Assembly: GCA_026003335.1 (NCBI GenBank)
Contig: BPHB01000002.1
Location: 1,045,363 to 1,109,362 of the forward strand
Direction of reading: 5' to 3'
DNA: 64,000 nucleotides
DNA from: Chitinophagales bacterium
Lineage (GTDB): Bacteria; Bacteroidota; Bacteroidia; Chitinophagales; CAIOSU01
The position numbers and the translations under genes are program-made. Positions within the stretch are counted from its first letter, which is position 1. Each line of letters opens with the position of its first letter. The notes under the pieces were generated by a model. The model was given only the letters and a program-made list of their open reading frames with translations, made no database searches and had not been told where the DNA came from. Shown here piece after piece: positions 44,533 through 53,796 of the stretch.

Positions 44533-45435
44533 ATGTTTTCTTCACCTCATCGCAACACGGCCTTTGACCTGCTGGGTACGTTTTTCCTCATATGGATGGG
44601 GTGCTTTTTACTGTTTAATCTGCTCTCGGCAGCCATCATCATCCTGCTGCACGGAAAGGACATATACACTCAGATGGATTCCACCCTGCAGATGGCCCGG
44701 CAACATCCCGGGTTGATTAAAACCCTACAGATGATACTGTCTGCGGGTATGTTTGGACTGCCACCGCTGCTGCTTATTCTGGTGAGCAGACACGTATCGT
44801 GGTCATTTCTGCGACTCCACCGGCCCCCGGAATTCCTGCAAGTTATGCTGACTTTAGTGATTGGTGTTTCCTCGGGGCCTTTTGTGGCGTGGGCGTTGGA
44901 AGTAAACCAGCAGGTACAGTTGCCTCCTGCCTTGGAAAGCCTCTTTCGCAGCCTGCAGACTAGTCAGGAGCAGCTTCTGGAAATGCTGCTGGTTATGCAT
45001 ACCCCGGCTGATTTAGCAGTAAATTTCCTGATGATTGCCATTATTCCGGCTGTGGCCGAAGAGTTATTATTTAGAGGGGCGTTGCAGCAACTGTTGGAAA
45101 AAGCCCTGCAAAATGTACACGTAGCTATCTTACTGACAGCAGCTTTCTTTAGCCTGATTCATTTTGAGTTTTATGGATTTTTGCCCCGGTTTTTCATGGG
45201 TATTTTATTGGGCTATCTGTTTTATTTTAGCCAAAATCTATGGTTGGCTATGGCCGGACACCTCTTTTTCAACGGAATACAGGTGATATTGCTGTATCTC
45301 TATCAGGTGGGGCTTATCCAATTTGATATCAATCACATGCAGGCTTTCCCTCCGCTGGTAACGATGATTTCCACCGTGTTCATGATCGGGGCACTATATC
45401 TGTTTGACCGGTACTCACAAACTGCGGGCAACTAA
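44533..45435 (+). CDS. CPBP family intramembrane metalloprotease
   Basis: The 300-residue polytopic protein has the CPBP/Abi motifs: EELLFRGALQQLLEKA near 177 to 192 (EExxxR), and HFEFYGFLPRFFMGILLGYL containing the F and H positions. The third motif is AMAGHLFFNGIQVI near the end. CPBP proteins include Rce1-type CAAX proteases and bacteriocin-immunity or maturation proteases. No bacteriocin gene is visible here. It is followed in 8 bp by the DUF2007 gene and then cdsA and psd, which suggests a membrane-linked role. Confidence 0.85.
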   Translation: MFSSPHRNTAFDLLGTFFLIWMGCFLLFNLLSAAIIILLHGKDIYTQMDSTLQMARQHPGLIKTLQMILSAGMFGLPPLLLILVSRHVSWSFLRLHRPPEFLQVMLTLVIGVSSGPFVAWALEVNQQVQLPPALESLFRSLQTSQEQLLEMLLVMHTPADLAVNFLMIAIIPAVAEELLFRGALQQLLEKALQNVHVAILLTAAFFSLIHFEFYGFLPRFFMGILLGYLFYFSQNLWLAMAGHLFFNGIQVILLYLYQVGLIQFDINHMQAFPPLVTMISTVFMIGALYLFDRYSQTAGN

Positions 45436-45443
45436 TCTGAGAT

Positions 45444-45650
45444 ATGGAAAAGGACTGGGTTATGGTTTACTCGGCAGGGGAACTCTACAGGGCAGAACTG
45501 GTGAAAGACCTCCTTGAGAATGCAGGAATCCCCTGCGTGATTCTGAATAAAAAAGATTCCTCCGTGATTATTGGAGAAGCCGAAGTATATGTAAAAAGAG
45601 ATGATGTGTTGCAGGCATTAAAACTGATTAAAAAAACCTTTGATGCGTAA
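45444..45650 (+). CDS. DUF2007 family small protein
   Basis: The 68-residue protein matches DUF2007 (putative signal-transducing protein), with VYSAGELYRAELVKDLLENA and the terminal EVYVKRDDVLQALKLI. The family binds or senses small ligands in some proposals, but no function is proven. It is wedged between the CPBP protease gene and cdsA, whose start overlaps its end by eight bases, so it belongs to that operon. Confidence 0.85.
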   Translation: MEKDWVMVYSAGELYRAELVKDLLENAGIPCVILNKKDSSVIIGEAEVYVKRDDVLQALKLIKKTFDA

Positions 45651-46479
45651 TTTCCTTATCCGTACGCAGACAGCGCTCATCTTTGTGGGAGTGATGGTAG
45701 GGGGCATCTGGTGGAATGTATATTCCTACGGTATCCTGATGTCTTTAATAATTCTGTTTTGTTTGTACGAATATTTTAAGATCATCCGCTACACTTACGA
45801 AGCCAACAGGGTGAGTCGCTTTTACATGCCGCTGGGTATCTTGACCGGGCTTTCGGCATTTGTATGCTCCTGGCTGGTACTGATGCATATGGCGGCCAGC
45901 ACTATTTATGTGGTACCAGTATGCTTACTGTTTTCATTTTTTGCTCTGGAGATATTTTCGGCATCCTCGCATCCGCTGGCCAACATTGCACAAAACATAA
46001 GCGGGGTAATTTACGTATCTATTCCATTTACCATTCTGAATTACGTGGCTGTGCAGCAAAAAGACTATAATCCGCATATGGTGCTGGGTATTTTGTTTCT
46101 GGTGTGGATAAATGATGCAGCCGCTTACATTTTCGGGTCTTTGTGGGGTAAACATAAAATGCTGGAAAGAATTTCTCCCAACAAAACCCTGGAAGGCTTT
46201 TTAGGTGGCGCTATCGGTTGTCTGGTTGTGGCATGGTTACAATATCTCATTTTTGGTATCTTTAGTCTGACCCAATGGCTGGGGCTGTCCCTGGTAATTT
46301 GGGTTTTCGCTACTCTGGGAGATTTGATTGTTTCTATGTTTAAGCGGAGCGTGAGTATTAAGGATACTGGAAATTTTTTCCCCGGTCATGGGGGCTTTTT
46401 AGATCGGTTTGATGCTTTTATTTTTGCCGTCCCCTATGCGGCCGCCTATATCATCCTGATTCGTCTTTATGGGTTTTGA
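45643..46479 (+). CDS. cdsA: Phosphatidate cytidylyltransferase
   Basis: CdsA makes CDP-diacylglycerol from phosphatidate and CTP, the precursor of all the cell's phospholipids. The 278-residue polytopic protein has the family signature SVSIKDTGNFFPGHGGFLDR near 233 to 252 and the acidic segment ending FDAFIFAVP. The ATG at 45643 is preferred over the TTG one codon upstream. psd follows 112 bp downstream and uses the phosphatidylserine branch of the same pathway. Confidence 0.93.
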   Translation: MRNFLIRTQTALIFVGVMVGGIWWNVYSYGILMSLIILFCLYEYFKIIRYTYEANRVSRFYMPLGILTGLSAFVCSWLVLMHMAASTIYVVPVCLLFSFFALEIFSASSHPLANIAQNISGVIYVSIPFTILNYVAVQQKDYNPHMVLGILFLVWINDAAAYIFGSLWGKHKMLERISPNKTLEGFLGGAIGCLVVAWLQYLIFGIFSLTQWLGLSLVIWVFATLGDLIVSMFKRSVSIKDTGNFFPGHGGFLDRFDAFIFAVPYAAAYIILIRLYGF

Positions 46480-46591
46480 TATTGAAATTCATGGCTATTA
46501 AACTTAACTTTAGGGTGCAATCTACCGTATCGGGAAACAGGCGAAGACGCATGATGTGGAATTATTTCTGGGAAATCCATTGTTTAAAAAC

Positions 46592-47248
46592 ATGATGTCC
46601 ATTCATAAAGAGGGGTATAAAATATTAAGCGGCTTATTCTTCACCCTGCTGATTATTAACATAACCATCCGGCATCTTACAGATAATGCGGATGTATTGC
46701 TGGCATTTACCTTGTTTTCAGCCGTATTGTTTTTGTTTACCGCATATTTCTTTCGGTATCCGAAAAGGTATTTTGTAGCGGATGATACCGTTGTGGTAGC
46801 TCCTGCTGACGGTAAGGTGGTGGCTATTGAAGAGGTATATGAGCCTGAATACTTTAAAGACATCCGCCTGCAGGTATCTATTTTCATGTCACCCACAAAT
46901 GTCCACATCAACTGGACCCCTATCAGCGGTGAAGTAAAATACACCCGCTATCATCCGGGGAAATATCTGGTAGCCTGGCACCCCAAATCCTCCGAGAAAA
47001 ATGAACGCAATTCCGTGGTAATAGAGGATGATGGCTTTGAAATACTGGTACGCCAGATTGCAGGTGCCTTGGCCCGCAGAATAGTCAACTATTGCGAGGA
47101 AGGAAAGCCCATTGAACAGGGAAAGCAAATGGGCTTTATAAAATTCGGTTCGCGGGTTGATTTGTTTTTGCCGGTAGGTACCCAGCTGGAGGTAAAGCTG
47201 GGGCAAAAGGTAAAAGGAAACAAAACCATCATTGCCCGTCTTTCCTGA
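46592..47248 (+). CDS. psd: Phosphatidylserine decarboxylase proenzyme
   Basis: Psd makes phosphatidylethanolamine from phosphatidylserine. It self-cleaves to form a pyruvoyl cofactor. The 218-residue protein has two N-terminal membrane helices (about 10 to 55), the motifs VVAPADGKVVAIEEV and IFMSPTNVHINW, and the self-cleavage site at G-S in KFGSRVDLF (FGSR type), which creates the pyruvoyl group at the serine. The ATG at 46592 (MMSIHKEGYKIL) is chosen, because the GTG 12 codons upstream adds a leader that the family lacks. Confidence 0.92.
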   Translation: MMSIHKEGYKILSGLFFTLLIINITIRHLTDNADVLLAFTLFSAVLFLFTAYFFRYPKRYFVADDTVVVAPADGKVVAIEEVYEPEYFKDIRLQVSIFMSPTNVHINWTPISGEVKYTRYHPGKYLVAWHPKSSEKNERNSVVIEDDGFEILVRQIAGALARRIVNYCEEGKPIEQGKQMGFIKFGSRVDLFLPVGTQLEVKLGQKVKGNKTIIARLS

Positions 47249-47259
47249 AAAAGAATTTC

Positions 47260-47571
47260 ATGTATATCGGGATATATCTGTTTGTTGCCGTGCTGTGGTA
47301 TGCAGCTGCATCTGCGCAAGCAACATCTGCTCAGGAGCCTCTGAAAAAAACGGCTTATGAGATTGTGCCGGCCAGAAAAGCAGCCATGATCACCCTACCC
47401 GACCCGGGGCCACTACCCGTTGAACAAAAACAACCCACCTCTACGCCCCGGACGAGGGACCTGGATCCTGCTGGCAACCAGACGAATGCTATCGGGCAAG
47501 ACAATGCGCCTGCAGCCCTGCCTGACTTAAAAGAGCCCTCCTACGAAAAGCAACCTCCTGAACGGCAATAA
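47260..47571 (+). CDS. Small secreted protein of unknown function
   Basis: The 103-residue ORF has a signal peptide (about 1 to 20, cleaved near ASA-Q) followed by a proline-rich, low-complexity tail with no recognised domain. It starts 11 bp after psd on the same strand. It may be a genuine small exported protein or a spurious ORF. Its codon pattern looks like the neighbours. Confidence 0.4.
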   Translation: MYIGIYLFVAVLWYAAASAQATSAQEPLKKTAYEIVPARKAAMITLPDPGPLPVEQKQPTSTPRTRDLDPAGNQTNAIGQDNAPAALPDLKEPSYEKQPPERQ

Positions 47572-47601
47572 CCCATCGCGCAGAAGGCTTTAGGGTTTGG
47601 C

Positions 47602-48021
47602 CTAAACCAATGGTTCACCTCCTGAGGTAATTTCCTGACATATTTCAATCAATACGCCATTGGTGCTGCGGGGATGAAGAAAACACACCAGCTTGTTATC
47701 CGCTCCCGGACGCGGCTCGTTCAGCACAATAAACCCCAGATCCTCCAGCCTTTTCTTCTCTGCATGAATGTCGCTTACTTCAAAAGCAATGTGATGAATT
47801 CCTTCCCCTCTTTTTTCAATAAACTTTTTAATCACGCTGCTTTCACCGGCAGCTTCCAGCAATTCAATCTTGGTTTCTCCGATTCTGAAAAAGGAGGTAG
47901 TGACGCCTTCAGCCTCTACGGTTTCTGACTTATAGGGTGCTATGCCCAGTAATTTCTCAAAAAGCGGATTGGAAACGGCCAGGCTTTTTACGGCAATTCC
48001 AATATGGTCAACCTTTAACAT
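47602..48021 (-). CDS. mce: Methylmalonyl-CoA epimerase
   Basis: The enzyme epimerises (S)- and (R)-methylmalonyl-CoA, linking propionate and succinate metabolism. The 139-residue vicinal-oxygen-chelate protein has the family motifs KVDHIGIAVKSLAVSNPLFE at the start and GEGIHHIAFEVSD near 72 to 84, which carry metal-binding histidines, and the acidic pair in IELLEAAG and GVLIEICQE. It is single and divergent from the cysteine desulfurase gene. The mutase genes are not in the window. Confidence 0.92.
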   Translation of the reverse strand: MLKVDHIGIAVKSLAVSNPLFEKLLGIAPYKSETVEAEGVTTSFFRIGETKIELLEAAGESSVIKKFIEKRGEGIHHIAFEVSDIHAEKKRLEDLGFIVLNEPRPGADNKLVCFLHPRSTNGVLIEICQEITSGGEPLV

Positions 48022-48086
48022 ACCCTGATTGTTTTAATTTCGGAAATAAGCAAAAACCAACACTTTAAATTAAAGGTAACCAAATA

Positions 48087-49262
48087 ATGTCTTTGGTACG
48101 TCCGGTTTATCTTGATTACAACGCAACCACCCCGGTACACCCCGAAGTGCTTCAGGAGATGTTACCCTATTTCAGGGAAAAATTTGGGAATGCTTCCAGC
48201 CACACACATACCTATGGCTGGGTAGCGCAGGAAGCCGTGGAAAAGGCGCGGGAACGGGTTGCCCGTCTGCTGCATGCCGAACCCGTTGAAATTGTTTTCA
48301 CTTCGGGAGCCACCGAGGCTATCAATCTGGCTTTAAAAGGAGTTTTTGCTGCCTACCGCTCGCGGGGCAACCACCTGATCACCGTGAGCACCGAGCATAA
48401 AGCGGTTTTGGATTGTTGCAAAAAACTGCAACAGATGGGCGCTGAGGTGACCTACCTGCCCGTGGAACCCGATGGCAGAATAAATCTTTCCAGGCTTAGT
48501 GAAGCGATACGGGACCACACCATTCTCATAGCCGTGATGTATGCCAACAACGAAACCGGGGTTATCCATCCGGTTGAGCAAATTGCTGCTATAGCCCATC
48601 AACGGGGAGTGTTATGCATGAGTGATGCTACACAGGCGGTCGGTAAAATACCGATTGATGTAAACAGCAGCGGATGCGACCTGCTTACCTTAAGTGCACA
48701 TAAATTCTACGGCCCGAAAGGGGTGGGTGCCTTGTACGTGAGGCGCAGGAATCCCCGGGTAAGACTGGTGGCGCAGATAGATGGCGGTGGACATGAACGT
48801 AACCTCCGCTCAGGTACGCTCAATGTGCCCGGCATTGTCGGCTTCGGAAAGGCATGTGAGCTGGCAGAACAATCCTTTACAGCACCCGACACCTTGAACA
48901 GGATAGCTGCTTTGCGTAACCGTTTGCAGGAGGAACTTTTAAAAAATATTCCTGGAGCCAGAATTAATGGCAATACGGCACATCGGCTCCCCAATACCTT
49001 AAACATGTCATTTCCGGGTGTGGATAGTGCCCGCCTCATGAAGGCGCTTATTCAGGATATAGCGATTTCTGCTGGCTCGGCCTGTACTTCTGCTATACCT
49101 GAGCCCTCTCATGTGCTCAGCGCCATGGGTCTGAGTGAAAAGGATGCCTACTCCGCAGTACGTCTTAGCCTTGGAATTTTCACCACTGAAGAGGAAATTC
49201 ATTTTAGCATTGAAAAAATATGTAAAGCCATCGGGGAGCTCAAAAAAAAAGCTGTGGGGTAA
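48087..49262 (+). CDS. Cysteine desulfurase (NifS/IscS family)
   Basis: The PLP enzyme takes sulfur from cysteine for Fe-S clusters or tRNA thiolation. The 391-residue protein has the start YLDYNATTPVHPEVLQEM, the PLP-binding lysine K206 in SAHKFYGPKGVGALYV, and the active-site cysteine C333 in SAGSACTSA. The group is the IscS/NifS class rather than SufS, based on the longer active-site loop. No isc or suf genes are adjacent, so the exact role is open. Confidence 0.93.
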   Translation: MSLVRPVYLDYNATTPVHPEVLQEMLPYFREKFGNASSHTHTYGWVAQEAVEKARERVARLLHAEPVEIVFTSGATEAINLALKGVFAAYRSRGNHLITVSTEHKAVLDCCKKLQQMGAEVTYLPVEPDGRINLSRLSEAIRDHTILIAVMYANNETGVIHPVEQIAAIAHQRGVLCMSDATQAVGKIPIDVNSSGCDLLTLSAHKFYGPKGVGALYVRRRNPRVRLVAQIDGGGHERNLRSGTLNVPGIVGFGKACELAEQSFTAPDTLNRIAALRNRLQEELLKNIPGARINGNTAHRLPNTLNMSFPGVDSARLMKALIQDIAISAGSACTSAIPEPSHVLSAMGLSEKDAYSAVRLSLGIFTTEEEIHFSIEKICKAIGELKKKAVG

Positions 49263-49302
49263 AAGATATATTCGCCAGGGGCCGTTCGCACAGCCCGGCT
49301 GC

Positions 49303-51810
49303 TTACTCTTTAAAATACACGCGTTGCACGCGGGAGGAGATGCCCGTGAGGATCTCATAGGGTATGGTGCCCGCCCGCGTGGCTACTTCCTGTATGGGTA
49401 ATCCCTTTCCGAAAACGATTACCTCATCCCCCTCCTCTGCTTCCGCTATGTCGGATATATCAATCATACATAAGTCCATGCAGATATTGCCCACCGTGGG
49501 GGCGGGTCGTCCTCTTACCAGCATAAAACCTTGTCCATTGCCCAGTCTGCGGTCCACACCATCGGCATATCCAATACCCACGGTAGCTATCCTTACCTCC
49601 CGTTGTGCGATAAAAGTACGGCTATAACCTACCGATTCGCCTGCCTTTACTATTTTGATTTGTGAGATATGAGCCTTGAGCGTGCTTACCTGTTGAAGCT
49701 GGTGTTGCAGGGTGCCGGTGGGGTCCACACCATATAATCCGATACCGAGTCTCACCATATCAAATTGTGCCTCTGGAAATCGCAGAATGGCTGCTGAATT
49801 TGCTATATGGCGAATAAAAGGATAGTTCAGCCGCTCCATCAGGGAGGAGCTTAGGGAAGAAAACAAATGGATCTGACGGAGCGTGAAAGCATCATGCCTG
49901 CTTTCATCACTGGCGGCAAGGTGAGAAAATACAGAAACAACCCGCAGCAGCTTTTTGCTTTGCAGGGACTCTGCAAGCGGCTCCAGGGCATCCGGTGTAA
50001 AACCAAGCCGGTGCATACCGGTATCCATTTCAACATGTATAGGGTAAGGCTCCTTAACGCCCGCAAAGGCCACTGCGGCATAAAATTTTTCCAGAACGGA
50101 AAAACTGTATATGTCCGGTTCCAGACGGTGGCGTATCATGGTTTCAAAGCTGCGCAGTTCAGGATTCATCACCATAATAGGCAAGGCAATACCGGCCTTT
50201 CGCAGTTCTACTCCTTCATCCGCATAGGCCACGGCAAGATAATCCACCCGGTTATACTGCAACACATGCGCAATTTCATAGGAACCACTGCCGTAGGAGG
50301 AGGCTTTTACCATAGCCATGATTTTTGTTTCTGGCCTGAGCAGGCTCTGAAAGAGATGCAGATTGTGAATAAGGGCATTTAAATCTATTTCCAGTATTGT
50401 TTTATGAAACTTGCGCTCCAGGTGTCGGCTTATTTTCTCAAACTCAAACTTCCGTGCGCCTTTCAGAAGAATGGCCTCATTTTTAAAATCTGCCGGAGAA
50501 AAATCGGCCAGAAAGGCCTCCGTAGATTCGTAAAAGCGGCTGCTGAATCCGTTACCCAACTTAAAGAGGGCCTGTTGCTGGGAGATGGCCGGACCGATGC
50601 CGATAAGACGGGTGATATTACGCTCAGCGACCAGGTTACGTACTTCCTGGTAAAGCTCTGTAACAGCTTTACCGCTTTGCAGAATATCAGATAGAATGAC
50701 AGTTTTTTTCGGATGCTGCTGCTGCTGGTCCAGAAAGTCCAGTGCAATGGCCAGCGACCGGATATCGGAGTTGTAGCTATCATTAATGAGCGAACAATTA
50801 TTGATACCATCTTTAAGCTCCAGCCGCATGGAAACGCTTCCCAGTTGCATCATGCGGTCGGAAATTTTACTGTCCTCCATCTTTAAGTATAATAACACTG
50901 CCCAGCAATGAATAGCATTTTCTATGGAGGCTTCATCTGAAAAGGGAATGGTAATTTTTCTGACGTGTGATTGGTAGAGGCCTTCAATGGTGGTTTGTGT
51001 GCCTGTTTTTTGAATGGCTGTAACTTTCAGGTCAGCATCCCCCTGCGTTGACCATGTAAAGAGACGAAACTTTTGATCCTGTTCAGATTCGTGCAAGCGA
51101 TGTTTGATTTCGGTAATACACTGTGTGATTTCCGGGTAGTCGCGTCTGTAAATCAGTATTTTGGAGCGCGCAAACAGCTTGAGCTTTTCATTAATCTTTT
51201 GACGGATATTCAGGAAGCCTTCGGCATGGGCTTCGCCAATGTTGGTGAAAACGCCTATATCCGGCTGTATAATCTGCTCAAGGGCATCCATTTCGTCAGG
51301 CTGAGAAATACCCGCTTCAAAGATGCCAAGGGTATGATGCTCCTGCATTTGCCATACCGAGAGCGGCACACCTATCTGCGAGTTGTAACTTTTGGGGCTT
51401 CTTACGATGTTATAATCTTCGTTGAGGAGTTGGAAGAGCCATTCTTTCACTACCGTTTTTCCGTTGCTGCCGGTGATGCCGATAACCGGGTAGCTGAACC
51501 TTTGTCTATGCCAGGCTGCCAGCCGCTGAAGGGCATGCACGGTATTGGCAACCTTGATAATATTGGCTTCCGCCAACGGTTGCTCCAATGAGGAAGTATC
51601 TGATAGGATAAAGTTTCTTACCCCGCGGTCGTACAACTGCTGAATAAAATGGTGCCCGTCATGTCGTTTGCCTTTTATGGCGAAAAACAGCAGGTTGGAG
51701 GGGTTCATAATCAAACGGCTGTCATAGCCGAGCTGAGTAATAAGGGTGTCCTCAGTACATTGAATCAGGGATCCTTTAACGGCTATGGCGATCTGCCGGA
51801 TAGAATACAT
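49303..51810 (-). CDS. Bifunctional MurF ligase-alanine racemase
   Basis: The 835-residue protein fuses UDP-MurNAc-tripeptide D-Ala-D-Ala ligase (MurF) to alanine racemase, a fusion found in Bacteroidota. The N-terminal half has the Mur ligase ATP loop GITGSNGKTVVKEW near 112 to 125 and the substrate region ISQPDEMDALEQIIQP. The C-terminal half (from about 465) has the racemase start ILEIDLNALIHNLHLF, the PLP lysine in MVKASSYGSG, GYSRTF for the catalytic Tyr, and GIGYADGVDRR. It provides D-Ala and adds it to the cell-wall precursor in one polypeptide. Confidence 0.94.
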   Translation of the reverse strand: MYSIRQIAIAVKGSLIQCTEDTLITQLGYDSRLIMNPSNLLFFAIKGKRHDGHHFIQQLYDRGVRNFILSDTSSLEQPLAEANIIKVANTVHALQRLAAWHRQRFSYPVIGITGSNGKTVVKEWLFQLLNEDYNIVRSPKSYNSQIGVPLSVWQMQEHHTLGIFEAGISQPDEMDALEQIIQPDIGVFTNIGEAHAEGFLNIRQKINEKLKLFARSKILIYRRDYPEITQCITEIKHRLHESEQDQKFRLFTWSTQGDADLKVTAIQKTGTQTTIEGLYQSHVRKITIPFSDEASIENAIHCWAVLLYLKMEDSKISDRMMQLGSVSMRLELKDGINNCSLINDSYNSDIRSLAIALDFLDQQQQHPKKTVILSDILQSGKAVTELYQEVRNLVAERNITRLIGIGPAISQQQALFKLGNGFSSRFYESTEAFLADFSPADFKNEAILLKGARKFEFEKISRHLERKFHKTILEIDLNALIHNLHLFQSLLRPETKIMAMVKASSYGSGSYEIAHVLQYNRVDYLAVAYADEGVELRKAGIALPIMVMNPELRSFETMIRHRLEPDIYSFSVLEKFYAAVAFAGVKEPYPIHVEMDTGMHRLGFTPDALEPLAESLQSKKLLRVVSVFSHLAASDESRHDAFTLRQIHLFSSLSSSLMERLNYPFIRHIANSAAILRFPEAQFDMVRLGIGLYGVDPTGTLQHQLQQVSTLKAHISQIKIVKAGESVGYSRTFIAQREVRIATVGIGYADGVDRRLGNGQGFMLVRGRPAPTVGNICMDLCMIDISDIAEAEEGDEVIVFGKGLPIQEVATRAGTIPYEILTGISSRVQRVYFKE

Positions 51811-51888
51811 AGGCGGCTTCCGTATCAGCTTTTAGCGGGGAAGGCTGTACACAAAATTGAGGAAATTTCTTTTTGGAGGCAGGGCAGT

Positions 51889-52959
51889 TCATTTCACACC
51901 TGCTTTCAGTTTTTCGGCATTTTCGGCCATTTGCAAAGCCGCAATCAGCTTGTCCAGATCACCGTCCATGATAGCCGGTAGATTATACAGGGTAAGTCCT
52001 ATACGATGGTCGGTTACACGGCTTTGTGGAAAATTATAAGTGCGTATTTTGGCCGAGCGGTCACCGGTAGAGACCATTGTTTTACGTTGCCGGGCAATTT
52101 CCTCCTGATGTTGTTTTACCTTCATCTCATAGATACGTGAGCGCAACCATTTCATGGCCAGTTCATAGTTTTTATGCTGCGAGCGTTCCTGCTGACATTC
52201 CACTACGATGCCGGTGGGAATGTGGGTGAGGCGTACAGCGGATTCCGTTTTGTTCACGTGCTGGCCTCCTGCTCCTGAAGAACGGAAGGTATCGCGTTTG
52301 ATATCGCGCTCGTGAATTTGCACCTGCACTTCATCTGGTTCGGGCAATACAGCCACCGAGGCAGCCGAGGTATGTACCCGTCCCTGGGCTTCAGTTTCAG
52401 GAACCCTTTGCACCCGATGTACACCTGATTCGTATTTCAAAAGGCCATAAGCTCCTTCACCGGTAACTTCGGCAATTATTTCTTTAAACCCCCCTTTGGT
52501 TCCCGGACTTTCGCTTACTACATGAAGAGTCCAGCCCTTGGAGTCTATATATCTTGCATACATTCGGAACAAATCTCCGGCAAAGATGCTTGCTTCATCC
52601 CCTCCGGTGCCGGCCCGAATTTCAAGGATGGCGTTGTTGTCATCTTCGGGGTCTTTGGGAATCAGCAGCAACCGAAGGTGTTCTTCCAGATGTTCTTTTT
52701 GTGCAACAAGCTTATCCAGCTCGCTTTTGATGAGCTGTCGGAACTCTTCGTCTTTTTCAGTTTCCAGAAGTTTTTTGCTTGAGGTAATATTGCTGAGGAT
52801 GTTTTGATACTGATCGTAGGCCTGTACCATTTTTTCAAGCTCGCGGTATTCCTTGCTTAAGCGGGAAAAACGCGCCACATCGGCAACGACCTCAGGGTCG
52901 GTCATTTGCTTGCCTATATCTTCCCAACGTTCTCGTATTAACCGCAGTTTTTCAAGCAT
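51889..52959 (-). CDS. prfA: Peptide chain release factor 1
   Basis: RF1 reads UAA and UAG stop codons and releases the peptide. The 356-residue protein has the universal GGQ loop in [18 protein letters not shown] near 229 to 246, the codon-recognition domain (about 120 to 220), and an N-terminal coiled coil. It lies upstream of murF-alr on the same strand, 78 bp away, and downstream of a beta-propeller-like gene. Confidence 0.95.
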   Translation of the reverse strand: MLEKLRLIRERWEDIGKQMTDPEVVADVARFSRLSKEYRELEKMVQAYDQYQNILSNITSSKKLLETEKDEEFRQLIKSELDKLVAQKEHLEEHLRLLLIPKDPEDDNNAILEIRAGTGGDEASIFAGDLFRMYARYIDSKGWTLHVVSESPGTKGGFKEIIAEVTGEGAYGLLKYESGVHRVQRVPETEAQGRVHTSAASVAVLPEPDEVQVQIHERDIKRDTFRSSGAGGQHVNKTESAVRLTHIPTGIVVECQQERSQHKNYELAMKWLRSRIYEMKVKQHQEEIARQRKTMVSTGDRSAKIRTYNFPQSRVTDHRIGLTLYNLPAIMDGDLDKLIAALQMAENAEKLKAGVK

Positions 52960-52971
52960 AAAGTATGATTT

Positions 52972-53796
52972 TCAGTGCGAATATACGTTCAGGTATTCCG
53001 GAGTTAACACGAACAACCTGTTTTTCTCAATAACGGCATCACGTACGGAAGAATCCGGCAGAGCGTAGGAGAGAGTGGTAAAGGTAAACAGGTTATAGGA
53101 GTAAAGGCTTTGTCCTGTGCAATACACCAGCTGATCATTTATTTTCTGGAATTTGTGCAGTCCTTTCAGCGGGATTGTGCCTGAGTAGGTGCCGTACGAG
53201 TCAAAAACCAGAACGCCATACTCCGGATCAGAAAGGAAAATCTGGTTGTCGGCTTCAAGAAGAAAAACGCCTTTTACAGGTATGCCGGTTAATGCGTTGA
53301 GGTCGTCACTTTCGGCCAATACCTTGAGCTTGTCATCAATTTTTTTGAGCTTATAGGAGGTCTGGTCGTATATCCAGATGTTATTATCAAGAGCAAGGCA
53401 GGCAGCGCTTACCAGCGGAGCTCCCAGCTCCATCAGATTGACGCGACTGGTCTGGGAGAGCGTGTTGTCCAACAATACGATGGTGGCAAATTCAGGATAA
53501 TAAACCAAAATTTTCAGGGGATTGGAAGTGGAAATGCTGCCCACAGGGCCTAGCGATTTGATGTTGTTGGAGAAGAGGATTTTGCCGACAGGGCTAATTT
53601 TTACAATGTCATGCCTTTCAGTTATCACGTAGGCATTTTGCAGCTTATCTGAGCTGAGCAATGCGCCTTTCATTGGTAAACTGCTGACTAGCTCAAATTT
53701 GCCTGGTTGACTCCAGGCATTTATCGCCATTGGCTGACTACCGAGGAGGCTGAGAGTAATGCTTAATTGCAAAATGTTGGCCGTCAAATTCCGCAT
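52972..53796 (-). CDS. Secreted beta-propeller-like protein of unknown function
   Basis: The 274-residue protein has a signal peptide (1 to about 30; SITLSLLGSQPMAINA then WSQ) and repeated short strands such as AYVITERHDIVKISPVGKIL and NQIFLSDPEYGVLVFDSYG, suggesting a beta-propeller. It resembles Bacteroidota proteins often annotated as six-bladed propellers, but I cannot place it further. Its 5' end overlaps lpxH by 59 bases on the same strand. An internal ATG at 53730 would remove the signal peptide, so the 53796 start is preferred. Confidence 0.6.
   Translation of the reverse strand: MRNLTANILQLSITLSLLGSQPMAINAWSQPGKFELVSSLPMKGALLSSDKLQNAYVITERHDIVKISPVGKILFSNNIKSLGPVGSISTSNPLKILVYYPEFATIVLLDNTLSQTSRVNLMELGAPLVSAACLALDNNIWIYDQTSYKLKKIDDKLKVLAESDDLNALTGIPVKGVFLLEADNQIFLSDPEYGVLVFDSYGTYSGTIPLKGLHKFQKINDQLVYCTGQSLYSYNLFTFTTLSYALPDSSVRDAVIEKNRLFVLTPEYLNVYSH

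Noticed and set aside
47589-47606. Hairpin TTTAGG-CCTAAA as a terminator between convergent genes
   Set aside because: It overlaps the mce stop codon, has a weak A/T-rich stem and no clear U-tract.
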